Part shown: in pieces, positions 49,561 through 62,591 of the stretch
How positions within the stretch are numbered: position 1 is the first letter of the stretch
Layout: each line of letters opens with the position of its first letter
Source: Ophiodon elongatus
Taxonomy: Eukaryota > Chordata > Actinopteri > Perciformes > Hexagrammidae
DNA length: 64,000 bases
Direction of reading: 5' to 3'
Assembly (NCBI GenBank): GCA_016806645.1
Contig: JACSYO010001698.1
Coordinates: forward strand, 496,001-560,000
Notes under the pieces: generated by a model
Told to the model about the DNA's origin: nothing
The model's database searches: none
Seen by the model: only the letters and a program-made list of their open reading frames with translations
Program-made: the position numbers and the translations under genes

Positions 49561-52500
49561 AGGGAAAGGGACAAAAGACACGTCATTGTTTTAAGGTTAT
49601 ATAGACAAGGTTTAGTCACAGAGGGATTTTGAAGTCTTACCAAAAGGAATTTAGGGAGACTTAGAGAGAGAGAATCTCATTTTCTCAGGTTTTATGCAGT
49701 GCAAAACCTCTTTGATCCAACTATAAAATATAAAGTGAACAACTCCAAGAAGTTATTTTTAACAAACTATTGAATCTGTTTCGTCTCACACAGGGAAATT
49801 AAAAGCCCCCTATGCATTGATAAAGTTGTGGATGACCACGTTTTTACAAGACTGTAGTTTGTTTTTTTGTCCTGTATTAGTGTTTTTTCCCCCTCTTCCC
49901 CATTTGTTGTGGCTCAAATTCCCAATTCAATATTGGTGAGCTGACGGCACAGTGACTAAAAAAGGTGCTGACAGTGTGTTGGGTCTCGGCAGGCAAGCTT
50001 AGGCAAGGGAGCTCCTGTGAGTTACCCTGACAAGGCATTTCTTTCTTATTTCAGGACTCCGTAGGCCTTTACTTGCCAGCTTACATGTCCCCATACCAAA
50101 TCAACCATAACTGTCCTCGCTCGATATTATCCCATTATCTCTCTTCTACCTTTTTTCCAGTAGCCTCAACCCCCTGATGAGTTCAAACTCTTAGACCTCA
50201 GCTTTGGCTGCTTACTAACAACTTTCTTCAACTAAAATGCATCTGTAATAGATGACTTTACTCTGCAAGTATTACACATCATTGGATAAACTGTATCATC
50301 AGAAATATGTGAATATAAGCTAAACGATATGAGAGCACATTGAAGAAAGACTTGATTCAACAATATTGCCATTAGCCCACTAATGTCCTTACTTGTGCTG
50401 CCATCACTGAGGTGAGGAGATCCTTGGCTGCTTTGGGCGAATTGTAAACACAGTTTGTCTTCTCTAGCTCCATCATCCTGAGTTGGATTGATTGCAGAAT
50501 TGACTTGAGGTTGCCTTAAGTACTAGAATTACACTAAAGTGTTGACTTTAGCTTGCTCACATGAGAATTTATGGCACCAACACTCACAGCCAGTGAGGCT
50601 AACTCGCTTAGCTTGGATAGCCTTTAGGTTTCCATCAGTTTATTTCTCCATCTGCTGTAGTTTGAAGAAGTCACTTTTCTTTTTACAGCAATAGGTTCAA
50701 AGTCAGAGCGAGTTTCTCTTGAAATAGAGGCGGCACATACTGGATGTCACTGTTTGTAAAAGAAATAGACTCAATTTAAAAAGGAGAAGAAAGAAGTTAA
50801 TTCATCTGGTCCAGCTGATCGCACAACTCACCTTGAGGATGGATTTTGAAAAGGAGTAACATTTGAACAGACCTACTCTTTCAGAGTTATTTAAAAAGAT
50901 AGTTGTCCTTATTGTGGAATAGACAGAAGGAATATCCTGACAAAAATGCAGCAGACAGAGGGATTATATTGGATTATGTTTGAATGTAATTACTAAACCA
51001 ATGAATTACACAGTTAATGGACTGTAATATACATACTTCATTACATTTTACAAAAGCGGTAATAATGAGAGTTTTTGATCACTAAACAAGCAGTGACAAA
51101 ATATTAAATGTGTTTATTAATGATCCGGCCACACAAACTGCACCGGGAACAGTGAAAAATGCAAATGCAGCTTTGTAGGAAGAAACGACTGAAAGGCTGA
51201 TTTTTACTAGGCAATCACTTTCCTATTATCAAACGGTATTATTAATGCTGCTTTTGTTGAAGAAGATGAGTTCTAGAGCGAAGCAGGGCATAGTTCAACA
51301 GTGTATTCACTCTAATGGGGTGATAGCGCCCACACAGAAACTCACTAGCATCTTTAAGTGACAGCTCATGCTGTCTGTTTTAGCGCTTACTGGTCTGAAG
51401 AAAGGTTGCTGGATCGGATTTGGATAGACGTGGCTCCTTCAACAGTCTGTGTAGGCAGCCAGATTGGTGTGGACCAGCTGGCTGTAGTTCACACATATGA
51501 ACTGAGATTGGTACTGCTAAAATCATAATCAATAGCAACAGAGCAGTTTTAATGAATTAGCAAGCAGAAGGAAGGCTGAATTATAAATAGTGGCTTGCAA
51601 AGGCAGGTATATGTTGGCGTTACCAGTTCTGGTTTGTAGAAGACGCAATACAAAGGTAGGATCTAAAGATGAAGGAACCATAATTCTGTCGCAACAAATG
51701 ATCACTCTCCAACCGATGCCAGCATTTCTTGAAGCCAAAATAAAGTGTTTTGAAAGGCCCTATATAAGAAGACATGAATACATACTTTTTATTCTGTGTC
51801 AACTAATCAGATGTATCATATGACATACATACAATTGCCGATTAGGGATTAGGGATTCACTCTTAAATTTTGCCTTTTGAGTTGGTTTTCTGGTGACCTT
51901 AAAATGCTTTCTCATCTACAGTTTTATAATCATACTCATTTGTAGTGATACCAACAGGATGTAATCCTGCTTTGTGTCTAATTGCAGTATTTGATTAATT
52001 AGCATTTTGCTCCAAGTGTGAATGTGTTCATGTCCATACCAACATTTGTGCTCTATCTCATGGCTCCAGCGCTCAACCCCCCCAACTGCCCCAGGTTATA
52101 CACATTTGGATGCCAACTAACTGTCAACTTCCCAGGACCTAACCACTACCAGAACTCCACTATAATATTTGTCTTTCTTTTTATGAACATGAAATCAAAC
52201 TGGAGTCTTCAATTTGTCACTTTGTTTCTCTACTCAGTGACAAATGCTAACTTACTTTAGAACACATAAACCCTGACTTGTTGGTATTCATTGTTACTGT
52301 TGACATCATTTGAAAATATCAAGAAGCTCACATTGTTACAAATTCTGTTCTTTTAAAACATTACTTAGATTTCTTTCATTTTTGAACATAATAACCATTT
52401 AATATGAAGCTGTCATACGTATCTTAAAACTGAGAGATGAGAGTACGTGTCAACAACTGAAGATTAAGTGACTTAATATTTAATTTGCTGTCTTTTTATC

Positions 52501-55500
52501 ATTGTGACATTGAAACTCAAATTTGCTGATTGATGATTGACTGATACAACTACATCTGAACTTAAATAACAGATAACTCCTCAATGGATGTCCACGATAG
52601 TACTGTAAAGCTTCCTTCAGTTTTAAGCATATCTATAAAAGATGATTTCTCCTATAATAAGCAGGCAGCAAACTTAAAGTCATGTTTGTTCCTTGTCCAA
52701 CCCAAATTCCCTTAATACTGAACAGACACTCACTATCTGCTCGACACAAGACCTGCCCTCATATATGTGGCAAATATATCTTCTTGTGGCAAAGATACTT
52801 AACAAGACAGAGAGAGAAAGGCAAAGTCCACTTTATTGTGGATGGGTTTTGCGTCTTGAACAATTTCTAAAGTGCAACCCAGGTCAACTAATCCACACCT
52901 ACACTGAACATACTGCTGTACTTAAACACCTGCTCCAACTTATTACAACCGTTGCTGCTATTTATTGTTGCTGCCGCTAACTTCTATTCACCAGCTAGTG
53001 GTGTAATGCATTGCAAGCTAAAAACACGTTCAACCTGCCTTCACCTTTATGTTTTTCAGTTTAAAATATGCCTATTGGCAACCAGTGCTAATCACTATAC
53101 AGTGATATATATAAGTGATGCCAAAGATACTCTATAAAAAAGATGCGGCATTACAAGCTTCGCCAGTGGTTTGAAATGGAATATATTTCCTGTTCCCTCA
53201 TTGGGTGTGGTCATGCCGTGTTCGCCTCTCTCCCCGATCCCCTCACCTCATTTGGAAGTGTTGTGAATGTCATGTGAATTGAAAGCATATTGGGCTGTAC
53301 TTGCATAATATATTTATATTTATATTTATATATTAGTTGCTAGATCTCGCCAGAGTATGTTGCTGAGACAGAGGTATCGAACAAAGTTAATTTTCTTCAA
53401 ATTTGTTTGTCTGAAAAATGCCATTTCAGTGTAAGAATGTTTGGGAGATCTGTGGCTTGTGAAAATTTTTCCTATATTTACTTTGTTAACTATAGAGGGA
53501 AATAATCAGTCGTAATCTGTTTTCATGTTCACTTCCTCCATTGGAGTTAATAGACTCAGGACCTGCCACTAGTCTCCTAAAGTGGCGAAACCCACATGAT
53601 ACGGATACAGGAAACCGACTCTCAGTAGGATGTCTGTGTTCTGAACTGTCTCCGGTGATGCCAGGTTAATCATCACTAAGGAAGTTGCAGCGACGGGAAG
53701 TTAAATTGTTGATAAGAGTGTCTTATGAGTGTCAAGTGTCTTGTCCATGTTTGTGAGAGGTTTACAAATGCATCAACATCTTTCAAAAGTTTTAATTGTC
53801 TCCATCAACAATGAAATGCCAGAGTGCACGTTTCCAAATGTATCCATCTGGGAGAACAATATCGAAAAATATCTTATTTTTGATGGAAGGCCAATACAGA
53901 GAGAAAAACATAAATTCATCCATAAGTGTGGACATTGTCTTATCAACACTTACTGGTCGAAGGCTGCAGAAACAGTTGGTTATGGTAGATAAAGTCAGTT
54001 TCTGAGAAAGGATTTTTTGGAGGGGATAAACAAACAGTTGGAATCTCAGCAATCACAGTTGGAATGATTGCCCATCCATTTCCAAGAAGCAAAAAGGCAA
54101 AACATAGCATAATGTTTTTGATAAGAATCAATAACCAATTATTGATGTACAAAAACTGTTGCAATGCCATTTTAAGATGTCACTGTACAGTTAAAGCAAG
54201 ATGTCCAGTATTTACTGGACACTGTCTGTTTTCTACATAGCTGCATGGACAGAGTACTCTCCGTCAAGGGATGCAATCAAAACATCTGGATCCGTAATAG
54301 CCAGGTTTTCTAGCAGCCTCTAGCAGTCATAAAAACATGCACACGTACACACACATCTGTGTATCTGTATCAGCTACAAATTGAATTGCTCTTCACATAG
54401 AACTTCCTTTTGGCAGGGTATATGAAGGTGACATTTGGGAATGAGACAAGATTGTACATTTAGCCAGGAATTAGTAGATTGTGCACTCAGCTTTGCCCCC
54501 ACAAGCGGAAAATTCTAACTCTGCCTGTTATATTTGTCCTTTACTATGAGATGAAGTAGAAATGGATGAGCTGCCAAATTACCCATGTTCCTACACTTAC
54601 CTCTGTAGCCGTAAGATCAAATGAATTAAAACAAGCAAATGGTGGAAAAGTGCTGAGAGTGAGGTTTGGAAAATGGTATCTGCTAATTAGTCACATAGAC
54701 CCTTGGGCTTTTTAACTGTGTGAGCATTTGTATGCAGAGTGCAACCATACGTTTGGTTTCCAGGTTCCACTTTAAAGTTTTAGACTGAAGACACATATCA
54801 TACAGTGGGCCTCACGCAGGAAGCAATATAAGAACACTTTTCCTCTTATTTTTGTTCGTATCCACAATTTGTTTTTATTTTGTTGATATTGATTTCTTGG
54901 ATTAGACGATGTTTTCTTCTCTTAAGTAAAGGAGTGGTCGAGAGCACTCTCACCAAGATAAAGTCCACAGTCCACAAATTCTTTGTTCAATGCAATAAAA
55001 CAAGTTTTAAATTTGAGGAACATAAAAAAAAAATGCATCAATATCATATTATCAAATTTAGAAATGTATATATATAAAGTACTTGTAATGATTGGATTAT
55101 TAAATGTCTGAGCTAAATAAATATATATGTCCATGGATCCCAATTAAGACGATAAAAAACCTTTGGATGATATTGCGTGCGTTCAGCTTCTGAATGGCTT
55201 ACATACTGTCCTTCGATACTTTTCGATTTTTCTGTAACGCCAGTAATGACGCTCTGCAAGTTTATAAAACAGTTACTTAATTTTACTGCTGCTGAAGTTC
55301 TTCCTATTACAGCCATTTTGATTTTATTGACAAATAGTTCATCCAGTCATCTGCCAAGTATTTTTTGAAAGTTCTTTCCCTTTTACAAATAATTATCAAA
55401 GACGGCTTCTGTGTAACAAACCATCTGGTGAGTCAGGATAAGAGTATTTGGCACAACATATGTCCTTATATAGTATTTAAGGGGCGTGACCACCGCTAAT

Positions 55501-56426
55501 AATGAACAATCAACCACATGCCTCTAATTTAAGATCAAGTGGGATTCATCATTCAGCACAGGGTAAGAGCAGATTTGGAAGGCAAAGAACGTTTGGTGCA
55601 TCTAGAGTTGAACAGAAAGTTTGGAGAAACTTTGAAAGAATGTTGATGCATAAGGAGAATTGTTCCTTTTATAACTTTTCACTGTTTCTATGTTTTACTG
55701 TTTTTTTTAAGCAACTAGTACAGCATTTTATAACTTTCTTGAGAAAAGTTATTTTTAATTATAGTTTACTTAATGAAAATTTTCTAGAAATATATGTGGA
55801 ATACGTGCACTTGTCAAATGAAAATAATTCCAATTAATTGTCTTTAAAGAGCATAGATCTGTTATTTTTTCCTTTGCCCATGTTGCAGCTTCTTTTGTGT
55901 GAGGAGCTGATAAATTCTCACTTTTGGCCTTTTATTTTCCCCTTCCTCCTTTCTAAATGTCAGTGCCGCCAGATCACTGTGCCGTCGTTCCACCTCTGAA
56001 CACTCAAACGGAATTGAGGGGAGTCAAGAGGAACCGGAACAATTTGGCCTGATAGCACACCCTCTGCTCAACATTGCTAAGCGACCACCGTGAACTCAAT
56101 TTCGTGAGCCTTCCCTTACCTAGAGGCTGGAGCTAGGGAGTGAGAGAGTGTGCATGTGTGTGTTTTTTCATGTGTGTTCAGAAGGCCCACTTCTCCACTG
56201 AATCATCCCAAAATCTGTGCAAGTTCTGGTCTGTTGGGTTTCAGTCTACACTTGGGCTTGGTGTATGTTCACGTGTGTGTAGTAGCCTACTTGTGTGCAT
56301 GTTTGCGTGCACATGGCATTTGTGTGGTTCTGCATGAGTGAGAGGTCTCTGGCCCAACTAGATACCTCAGCTGTGGATAGTCACACTCATATTACATATA
56401 AATGACAAATGATGGAGCATATTACT

Positions 56427-56430
<4 letters not shown>
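49561..56430. other. Long non-genic stretch
   Basis: Almost 7 kb without a supported gene. Overlapping frames near 53729-54170 on both strands (for example a minus-strand frame with hydrophobic LLILIKNIMLCFAFLLLG) do not match a family I know. A (TATATT)-type run lies at 53310-53336. The part at 53540-53730 (cacttcctccattggagtta; cctaaagtggcgaaaccc) is CpG-richer and may be an old insertion. No repeat was assigned. Confidence 0.35.
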
Positions 56431-56471
<41 letters not shown>

Positions 56472-56487
56472 TGTGTGTGCGTGTGTG
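56431..56487. repeat. GT microsatellite with GC interruptions
   Basis: GT array starting at 56431 with gcgcg and gcg interruptions near its right end, followed by a degenerate gagtgagtgagaacgagtgag run. Confidence 0.95.
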
Positions 56488-57780
56488 AGAATGAGTGAGT
56501 GAGAACGAGTGAGTGAGTCTCTGTGGTCTCTGATGTTGCTCATAGAGCAAAATGTTTAAATAGTTATAACTATATTTATCAAAGAAGCAACTTTAAATTC
56601 CTTGATTGATATTTCACAAATGTGTGCTCTAATTTTAAAAAGTATTATACAAATGTAAGCAACGTCTTAAGCAATAAATGACAGCACTCACTTTTTAAGT
56701 GTTGGTATATCGTATTTTTTTAATATTATATACACACTTTATATATTTTGAATGAGACTCCTACATTGCTCAACATATCCTGCACACGTCTACTTCTTTC
56801 TCCATAGGTAAAGCACCAAATAGCTATTTCTATTCATTTATTTAACATAAACATTTCAACTATTCATCATACAGTGTCATGTTCAGAATGTCATCTTTCA
56901 GCCACCTTAATCATTTTTTTCATCATCATCACAGAGGAAAATTGGAAAATTGAAGCACCAGGAGCCTCTTTTTAGCACTTCATCTTAGGCTTTACTCCCA
57001 CTGATTTGGCATCGTTGGTACTGCTTAGCTGGATATGGCAATCAAACACGGAAATGTAACTTAAATGGACTGGCTAATAATTTATTCCTGGCTGCCAGGA
57101 AACAGTTGGTGTATTCAGCTCTGGCTTCTTCCATCCAGACCGGTGCTGGATCAGACTGAATCAAGTGATGTACTCTGTCCAAGCACATTGTCAGAGACAT
57201 GCAGGCGAGCAGACAAATAACACATAAAAAGACGAACAGAGGCAGAAACAAGAATACAGGCCAGAGTAGACTCCAGTGTTTTCTAATGGACACGTCAGAC
57301 TTTGCCCTTCATTTTTCATTCTGTGTAAACAAATGAAACTCAAGCCTCCTGTGCTAGCCAACTCAGTTATGTTCCATTTTGGATTTGTCAAAAATTGGCC
57401 AGCACAATTCGAAATACTTTCACACCTCTCTGCAATCCAGTTTGAATATGCAAATTGTGCTGGTACAGGTGTTGTCTCTGAAATTACTGTGGCACAGAAG
57501 TTGTGTTGAACTACCAGCAAGACATAATGTGGCATTTCACAAGCAACAAAACATACAGGAAGCAGATTCTGACCTTTTAAATTCCAAATTCATGAATACA
57601 ATTGATACCCGCACAGACAAACAAACAAAAACACGCACACACACATACACACTTATACTTCGTGTGGTCTGCAAGTAACAAGATCATTATTTTGAGCCTA
57701 ACAGAAGATGAGCAACAAAATACATAATATATTATATCATATTTTCAGTTAGGTTCAGCAGGGTTTCCCTTGTTAGGGTT
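56488..57780. other. Non-genic stretch
   Basis: No supported gene. The segment 57290-57530 is unique and balanced. It contains a POU-octamer sequence ATGCAAAT (57448-57455) and an 11-base inverted repeat (57399-57409 with 57453-57463), which is expected about once by chance in a window of this size. Confidence 0.35.
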
Positions 57781-57806
57781 GAGTGAGTGAGTGAGTGAAT
57801 GAGTGA
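57781..57806. repeat. (GAGT)n microsatellite
   Basis: About six GAGT units with one gaat variant. Confidence 0.9.
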
Positions 57807-57839
57807 CAAAATATATTCAAAAAATTATGAGTGAATATG

Positions 57840-58173
57840 TTACCCTGTCTCCTACAAAATTGCATTCCCATCCAACTCAATTGCATGCTAAATTACTTTT
57901 GGAGGAAAACTTTTTTTAACCTAACTATCATTTTTAAACCGTTTCAAACACGTGGTTTACAAACAAAACAAAAAATATTATTTTTTTGTTAGGTTTTTGC
58001 AACAAAACTACTGAAATAAGTTTAGTAAGAAACATCAAAGTTTGGCTTAAAATGACTACGGAAAGCAAAACAAAATCTAAACAAAACTACATGTTAGGTT
58101 TAGGCCTCAAATCTAGGTTCAGTTAGTAAAATTACTGTTTTAGGGGAGTACTTATTTTTAGGAGACAGGGCTG
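57840..58173. mobile_element. 334-bp non-autonomous inverted-repeat element (MITE-like)
   Basis: A perfect 12-bp inverted repeat, CCCTGTCTCCTA at 57843-57854 and TAGGAGACAGGG at 58159-58170, continues imperfectly inward (left caaaattgcattcccat, right complement aaaataagtactcccct). The 7-base word GAATATG flanks both sides (57833-57839 and 58174-58180), fitting a target-site duplication. The interior has repeated 'gttaggttt' and 'aacaaaactac' words, a pattern I recall from common fish repeats (gttaggtttaggcaacaaaa). There is no coding capacity. The superfamily is not assigned; a 7- to 8-base duplication would suit hAT-like elements. Confidence 0.7.
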
Positions 58174-60726
58174 GAATATGAGGGAGAATAGTGTGCATGA
58201 GAAACAATGCAAGTGTACATGACGGATAACAATACTGAATGTGAGAGAGAATAGTTGTGTATAAAATAATTCATGTTTAATTAAAGGAAGGTCGGTTCAT
58301 AGAACACAAGCAGTTTGAATTCTCAGCTGCAGATTGGCCCCCAGAAATGTTCCAATCAAAGCCTATATCATCTGTGTGGTGATTTTGATGAAGTGGCTAC
58401 AAATTGAAATTGCAGGTCACATGACTTTAACCCAGAAAGTCTCTTTACCACACATAACCATTACAAAACACACTTCTGTAAAACAATGAAGAAATAGACG
58501 TCACAAACACTTACTACAATTATTCTCTGCATTGTCAAATCTGAGTCATTCGTTACAAAAAATAAAGGCATGTGGAGTTGCATCAAGGTTTTATTTCCAT
58601 GCCATTTTATGTGTACAGGAGGTCAGCTAGTTTAGTCAGAACCCCTAATGTGCATGTGCTGTGGTCCAAAAGTTAACGTGTATAAGAAAGGCTTACTTTC
58701 TTATGCCGTATTACTCCTAGTGAGCAACTTTCATTGGAAGAATGTGTCCAACAGAATAATGTTTGAAGCTGTCAGCCAATGATGCAATTAAATTGTAAAA
58801 ATATTTTCATACATTCACATATATATTTTCATCATCTGTCATCTTTTTCAGAAGCTATTACTCGGCCTGACTCACTTCTGCTCTTAATCACATAACACAT
58901 GTCATTCTCTCTTGGTTTCATTGGAGAATATTATATGAGTATGACTATATTGGCGTGTGTTAGACAGAATAGTAATGCATGAGTGATTACAGAGTACTGT
59001 GTATGTTTGAGAGGGTATAGTGGTGTACTGCATGTATGATTAAGATTATGTGAGCAAATAAGGTGTATGGCCTAAATGGCCTGTCATACTGGTGTAGTTA
59101 TTCTAGTTACTTAATTAAAAACACACAGAACATTATCACAACCACCACACAAGGCTGCTCTCCACCAACAAAGAGCACAAACTGAGTTAATACAGAGGGC
59201 AACAAAAGGTATAAAGTATTCACAAATTCCTAGTTAATGGGCTAGAAAATACAAAACCGCCAGAATGGTCTTTGAAAGCCCACTGCCAAATAGCACACAG
59301 CTTTGGAGCCCCGAACAGTAAATGTTCTGTTTGTGAATACGCCCGGATATGAACTTGACCTTAGTTACCAAGCAACACAAGCAACACATGCTTTATTCTT
59401 TGACTCAATGCCTGGTATCTACTACAAATCAAACAGTGACACTTAAAACATGTATGTGCCTGTACTTCTAGCGTATATGTTTTTGTAAGAGTCCAAGTGT
59501 ATGAATGAATGTTATCCAGAAGGCGCGTCTACGCAGTCTTTTACACCTCTGAATGGATGTGGAATGCTACAATTCTCATTAACTAGAGGGTAGTTCCTAC
59601 CGTCTTTGTATTCAGAGTTTGGTCGAGGAACACTTTCCGAGTGAGTGGAACTGAAACAATTGGTGTGCCACTCTAATCTCAACACTGCTACTGAGCTTTG
59701 GATCTGGCTGTTTGGCGGACAGTCTCCCCTTGTGGTGTGGAAGCCTGCGATGGCTCTGGTCTCGGTGGCACTTCATGGTTGCCAAAATCTGAAGGAAAGG
59801 TCATTTACTCTGCAGACACAGTGGGAGAGGAAAAACCCAGGTGTCTGCAAGAGACGCTGCCTGTGTCATACTGAAGTTGTACATCCATCCTGGATAGCAA
59901 CTACTGGGCTGTGAAGCCTTTTCAGTTACTGGTGCGTTGTATTGGCTACATCTCATTTCCTTCCTCTGCCACCTGTGCGGGAGCACAGCTTATCAATGTG
60001 CTATTTCCTGCTCTGTCCTGACTGAATGTATGTGATTTTCCATCTTTGGCATGCATACTGACTTACATGGTATGTGTCTTCACAGGCATTCTATGCCAAA
60101 ATGAACGAATAAACTTAGCTGAAATCAATATTACCACACATAATGTGATAAAAGCTGTGATTCGATATCAGTTGGTAATTTCATGCTCATAAGCTGTTCC
60201 AGATCATCAACTCATCTAGTGGGTGATTCTTTTCAACTTGAAGTAGATAGTCAAAAGCAGGCAACAGGAAAATGAAAAATGGATAGCAGGAGAGTGCTGC
60301 AGAAAATAGAGCGCTCCAAACCCCCCAAATCCTGGCAACAACACCCACACGCTTCCAGATGTCACACCACAAACTTTTAAACTGTATGTTATTAAGAAAT
60401 GTCATGAGTCCAAGAAAGGTGTGAAGGAGACATAATGTGTAAAATTCAAATCTGTTTTTTCTTACCAGTCTTGTCTGTTGCATCTCCATATTGAAACTGA
60501 ATTTGAGCATGTTTTGCAAACAGATACACTGGACAGATACTTAAATACAGATAAATAACATCATTTTCTTTTTTTTTCTGATGCGAATGTGCCTGTATGA
60601 TTCTTTCTTTAATTGTTTTCTTTTTAAAATATTTGATCTTTTATTTAATTATTATTTATTTATCTATTTCACATTTGTTATTGTGGACAGAACTGGCAAA
60701 GTGGGTCATTCAATTCAACAAGCACA

Positions 60727-60730
<4 letters not shown>
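58174..60730. other. Non-genic stretch
   Basis: No supported gene. The 59500-59990 part is of balanced composition and holds an 89-codon frame (59645-59914) without recognisable motifs. A 110-codon minus-strand frame lies at 60187-60519, also unrecognised. Confidence 0.35.

Positions 60731-60777
<47 letters not shown>
60731..60777. repeat. (CA)n microsatellite
   Basis: Forty-seven bases of perfect CA, followed by gcacacagac. Confidence 0.96.
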
Positions 60778-60785
<8 letters not shown>

Positions 60786-60984
60786 ACATGAATGAAATAA
60801 AATTTCAATATAAAAGCTGAGGTGATTTGTGTAATGCCCCGCCTTGTTCCATCCAAGCCAAAGTGCTGGGCCCTCAGCTTGGCAACGTGTGTCAGCCTAC
60901 ATTAGGTGGACCAGTGAACAATGGTCTCAGCCAGGAGCAGGTGGTGGTTACTTGAAACTCTGAGAGGTGGGTGTGCATTAGTGG

Positions 60985-60985
<1 letters not shown>

Positions 60986-61018
<33 letters not shown>
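60986..61018. repeat. (TG)n microsatellite
   Basis: Thirty-three bases of perfect TG, only about 210 bases from the CA array at 60731 and in the opposite strand sense. Confidence 0.95.
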
Positions 61019-61020
<2 letters not shown>

Positions 61021-61298
61021 AGTACGTGTGTGTGACAGCGAGAGGAAAAGAGAGACTGGTCTATCTGCCATCTGGACAATCCCAGGTGAGGCGGAAACTC
61101 AAATGTGCTGTTTCTATCAGTTCACTGACTGGCCTCTCCCCTGGATCCAAACGCTTTTTTAGAGAGGACCCAGTGGTGCCTTGCTATGCCTCTAGTGATG
61201 GCACACACCAATTTTGGGAGTGTGAAATGAGCCATTACAAGGTGTGCAGCACCCCCTCTTAAAGTGAATTGACCCAAAATGAGATCAGCAGGCCGAGT
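61019..61298. other. Non-genic stretch, balanced composition
   Basis: Lies within a 113-codon plus-strand frame that starts upstream of the TG array (60921-61262). The frame includes Cys-Val repeats from the microsatellite, so it is not credible as a gene. Confidence 0.35.
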
Positions 61299-61336
61299 CA
61301 GGTCAAGTTTATTTATAGCACGCTGTCCACAAACAG
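61299..61336 (+). repeat. Short fragment of the 'gtttatttatagcac' dispersed repeat
   Basis: The words caggtcaagtttatttatag followed by cacgctgtccacaaacag match the start of the repeat type seen at 18790. The remainder is lost or diverged. Confidence 0.4.
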
Positions 61337-62049
61337 ATCATTTACGGAAAACAAGGGACAACTTAAGAAGTGTGCGTGTGTGTGTGTACATGTATAGGGC
61401 AGTGTGTTTATGTGAGAGGGAAATACAGGATCTGAGTTTCTTAAAGTACCATCCTGCAGAGGAAGAAAATGAATGACAGCTGAGAGTCAAGGCAGGTTGT
61501 GAGTTATGATGAATAGCATAACTTTACTCCATGTCATCATTTTCAAATCAATGTGAGTCAAACTTTTTAAACTGAAAAAGTTACTTGCGGTATGCATTTT
61601 CTTTTTTATGTTGGGGAACTCTTCCTGCTTATAGCAGCTTCAGTTGTGTGACTGAATTGAAGTTGGTTTGTTATTAGCATAGGTAGGCAACTTCTAATGA
61701 GCAAAGGTAATTTTATAAATAATGCATAGGCTGTTTTTAGAAGCCATTTTACAATCAAGCTAAAGATGCAATCTAAGAGAGAGACCCCGTGCCTCTGCCC
61801 CAGAAATGTGACATGAAAGATTAGACATACTTTGATACAGTATGTGATTGCCAAATACATATTGTTACATAATTGATTTTGATAGATTCTTAACTAATTC
61901 TGCATTTCAATCACTAGACATACTTGGCCAACATTTTGACAAACACCACCTTAATAATTCACAGAGCCTCGGATTGCAGAGCTTCTGATGCCCCTATAGA
62001 TTAGTCTCATGATGCCTTACATTCCTATACGTACAATAATTACATAGTT
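61337..62049. other. Non-genic stretch
   Basis: AT-rich sequence without a recognised gene or element. A short GT run lies near 61373-61386. Confidence 0.4.
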
Positions 62050-62570
62050 CAAAGCAGTTTTGTGGGCTCTTCTGCTCTATGTTATTCAATTATACCCTCA
62101 CATATGCTCATTATAATCCTCTTCCTCTTAAGTTCATGTGGCATCACAAAGCAGTTTGTACTGTAGCCCCTTCTCTCTGATCTAACAACCAGAATTTCTC
62201 AAATTACTGAAAGGGTCTTTGTACGATATTCAAAGCGTTCATGCAAAGATAAAGATGCAAATATATAGTGGAGTCATGCCAACCTGAGAAGAGAAGGACG
62301 TCGGTCTTCCTCTCTGTGTGCTGTAATCCGAGCATCTCTGTGCATTGTTTACATAGTCGGGCTGGTCGTGCCATGGATGTAAAAGATATTATTTTACCAA
62401 TTTAATTCTATAGGGCCCAATAGCATCAAGTTGTAATTCCACTGTTTGGCCACGATGTAAAATTTACTTCAAAGCCCAGCACTCTTCCTGGTTGCTTTGG
62501 ATGAGCGTTCATTTTATTTGCATATTACATTATAATGAGAGCGAGCCTCATTGGCTTACTCATGTTCAAC
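62050..62570. promoter_or_regulatory. Candidate enhancer-like block with two POU octamers
   Basis: Two perfect octamer sequences occur in opposite orientation: ATGCAAAT at 62255-62262 and ATTTGCAT at 62516-62523. A near match, ATGCAAAG, lies at 62241-62248, and a Fox-like TTGTTTAC at 62346-62352 and preceding base. The ATTTGCAT site runs into attacattataatgag, a homeodomain-like context. The 500 bases are unique, balanced and free of simple repeats. Octamers bind POU-domain factors in vertebrates. Use as an enhancer is inference, and conservation was not tested. Confidence 0.35.
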
Positions 62571-62591
62571 ACTCATCACTGCACTTCTAAC

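Noticed and set aside
53729..54170. Overlapping frames on both strands with a hydrophobic minus-strand segment
   Set aside because: Considered as a degraded membrane-receptor exon, but no family motif is present, the frames conflict, and there is no splice context.
57399..57463. 11-base inverted repeat CCAGCACAATT / AATTGTGCTGG with a 43-base loop
   Set aside because: About one such dyad (loop up to 50 bases) is expected by chance in a window of this size, so I did not call it a structured RNA or element.
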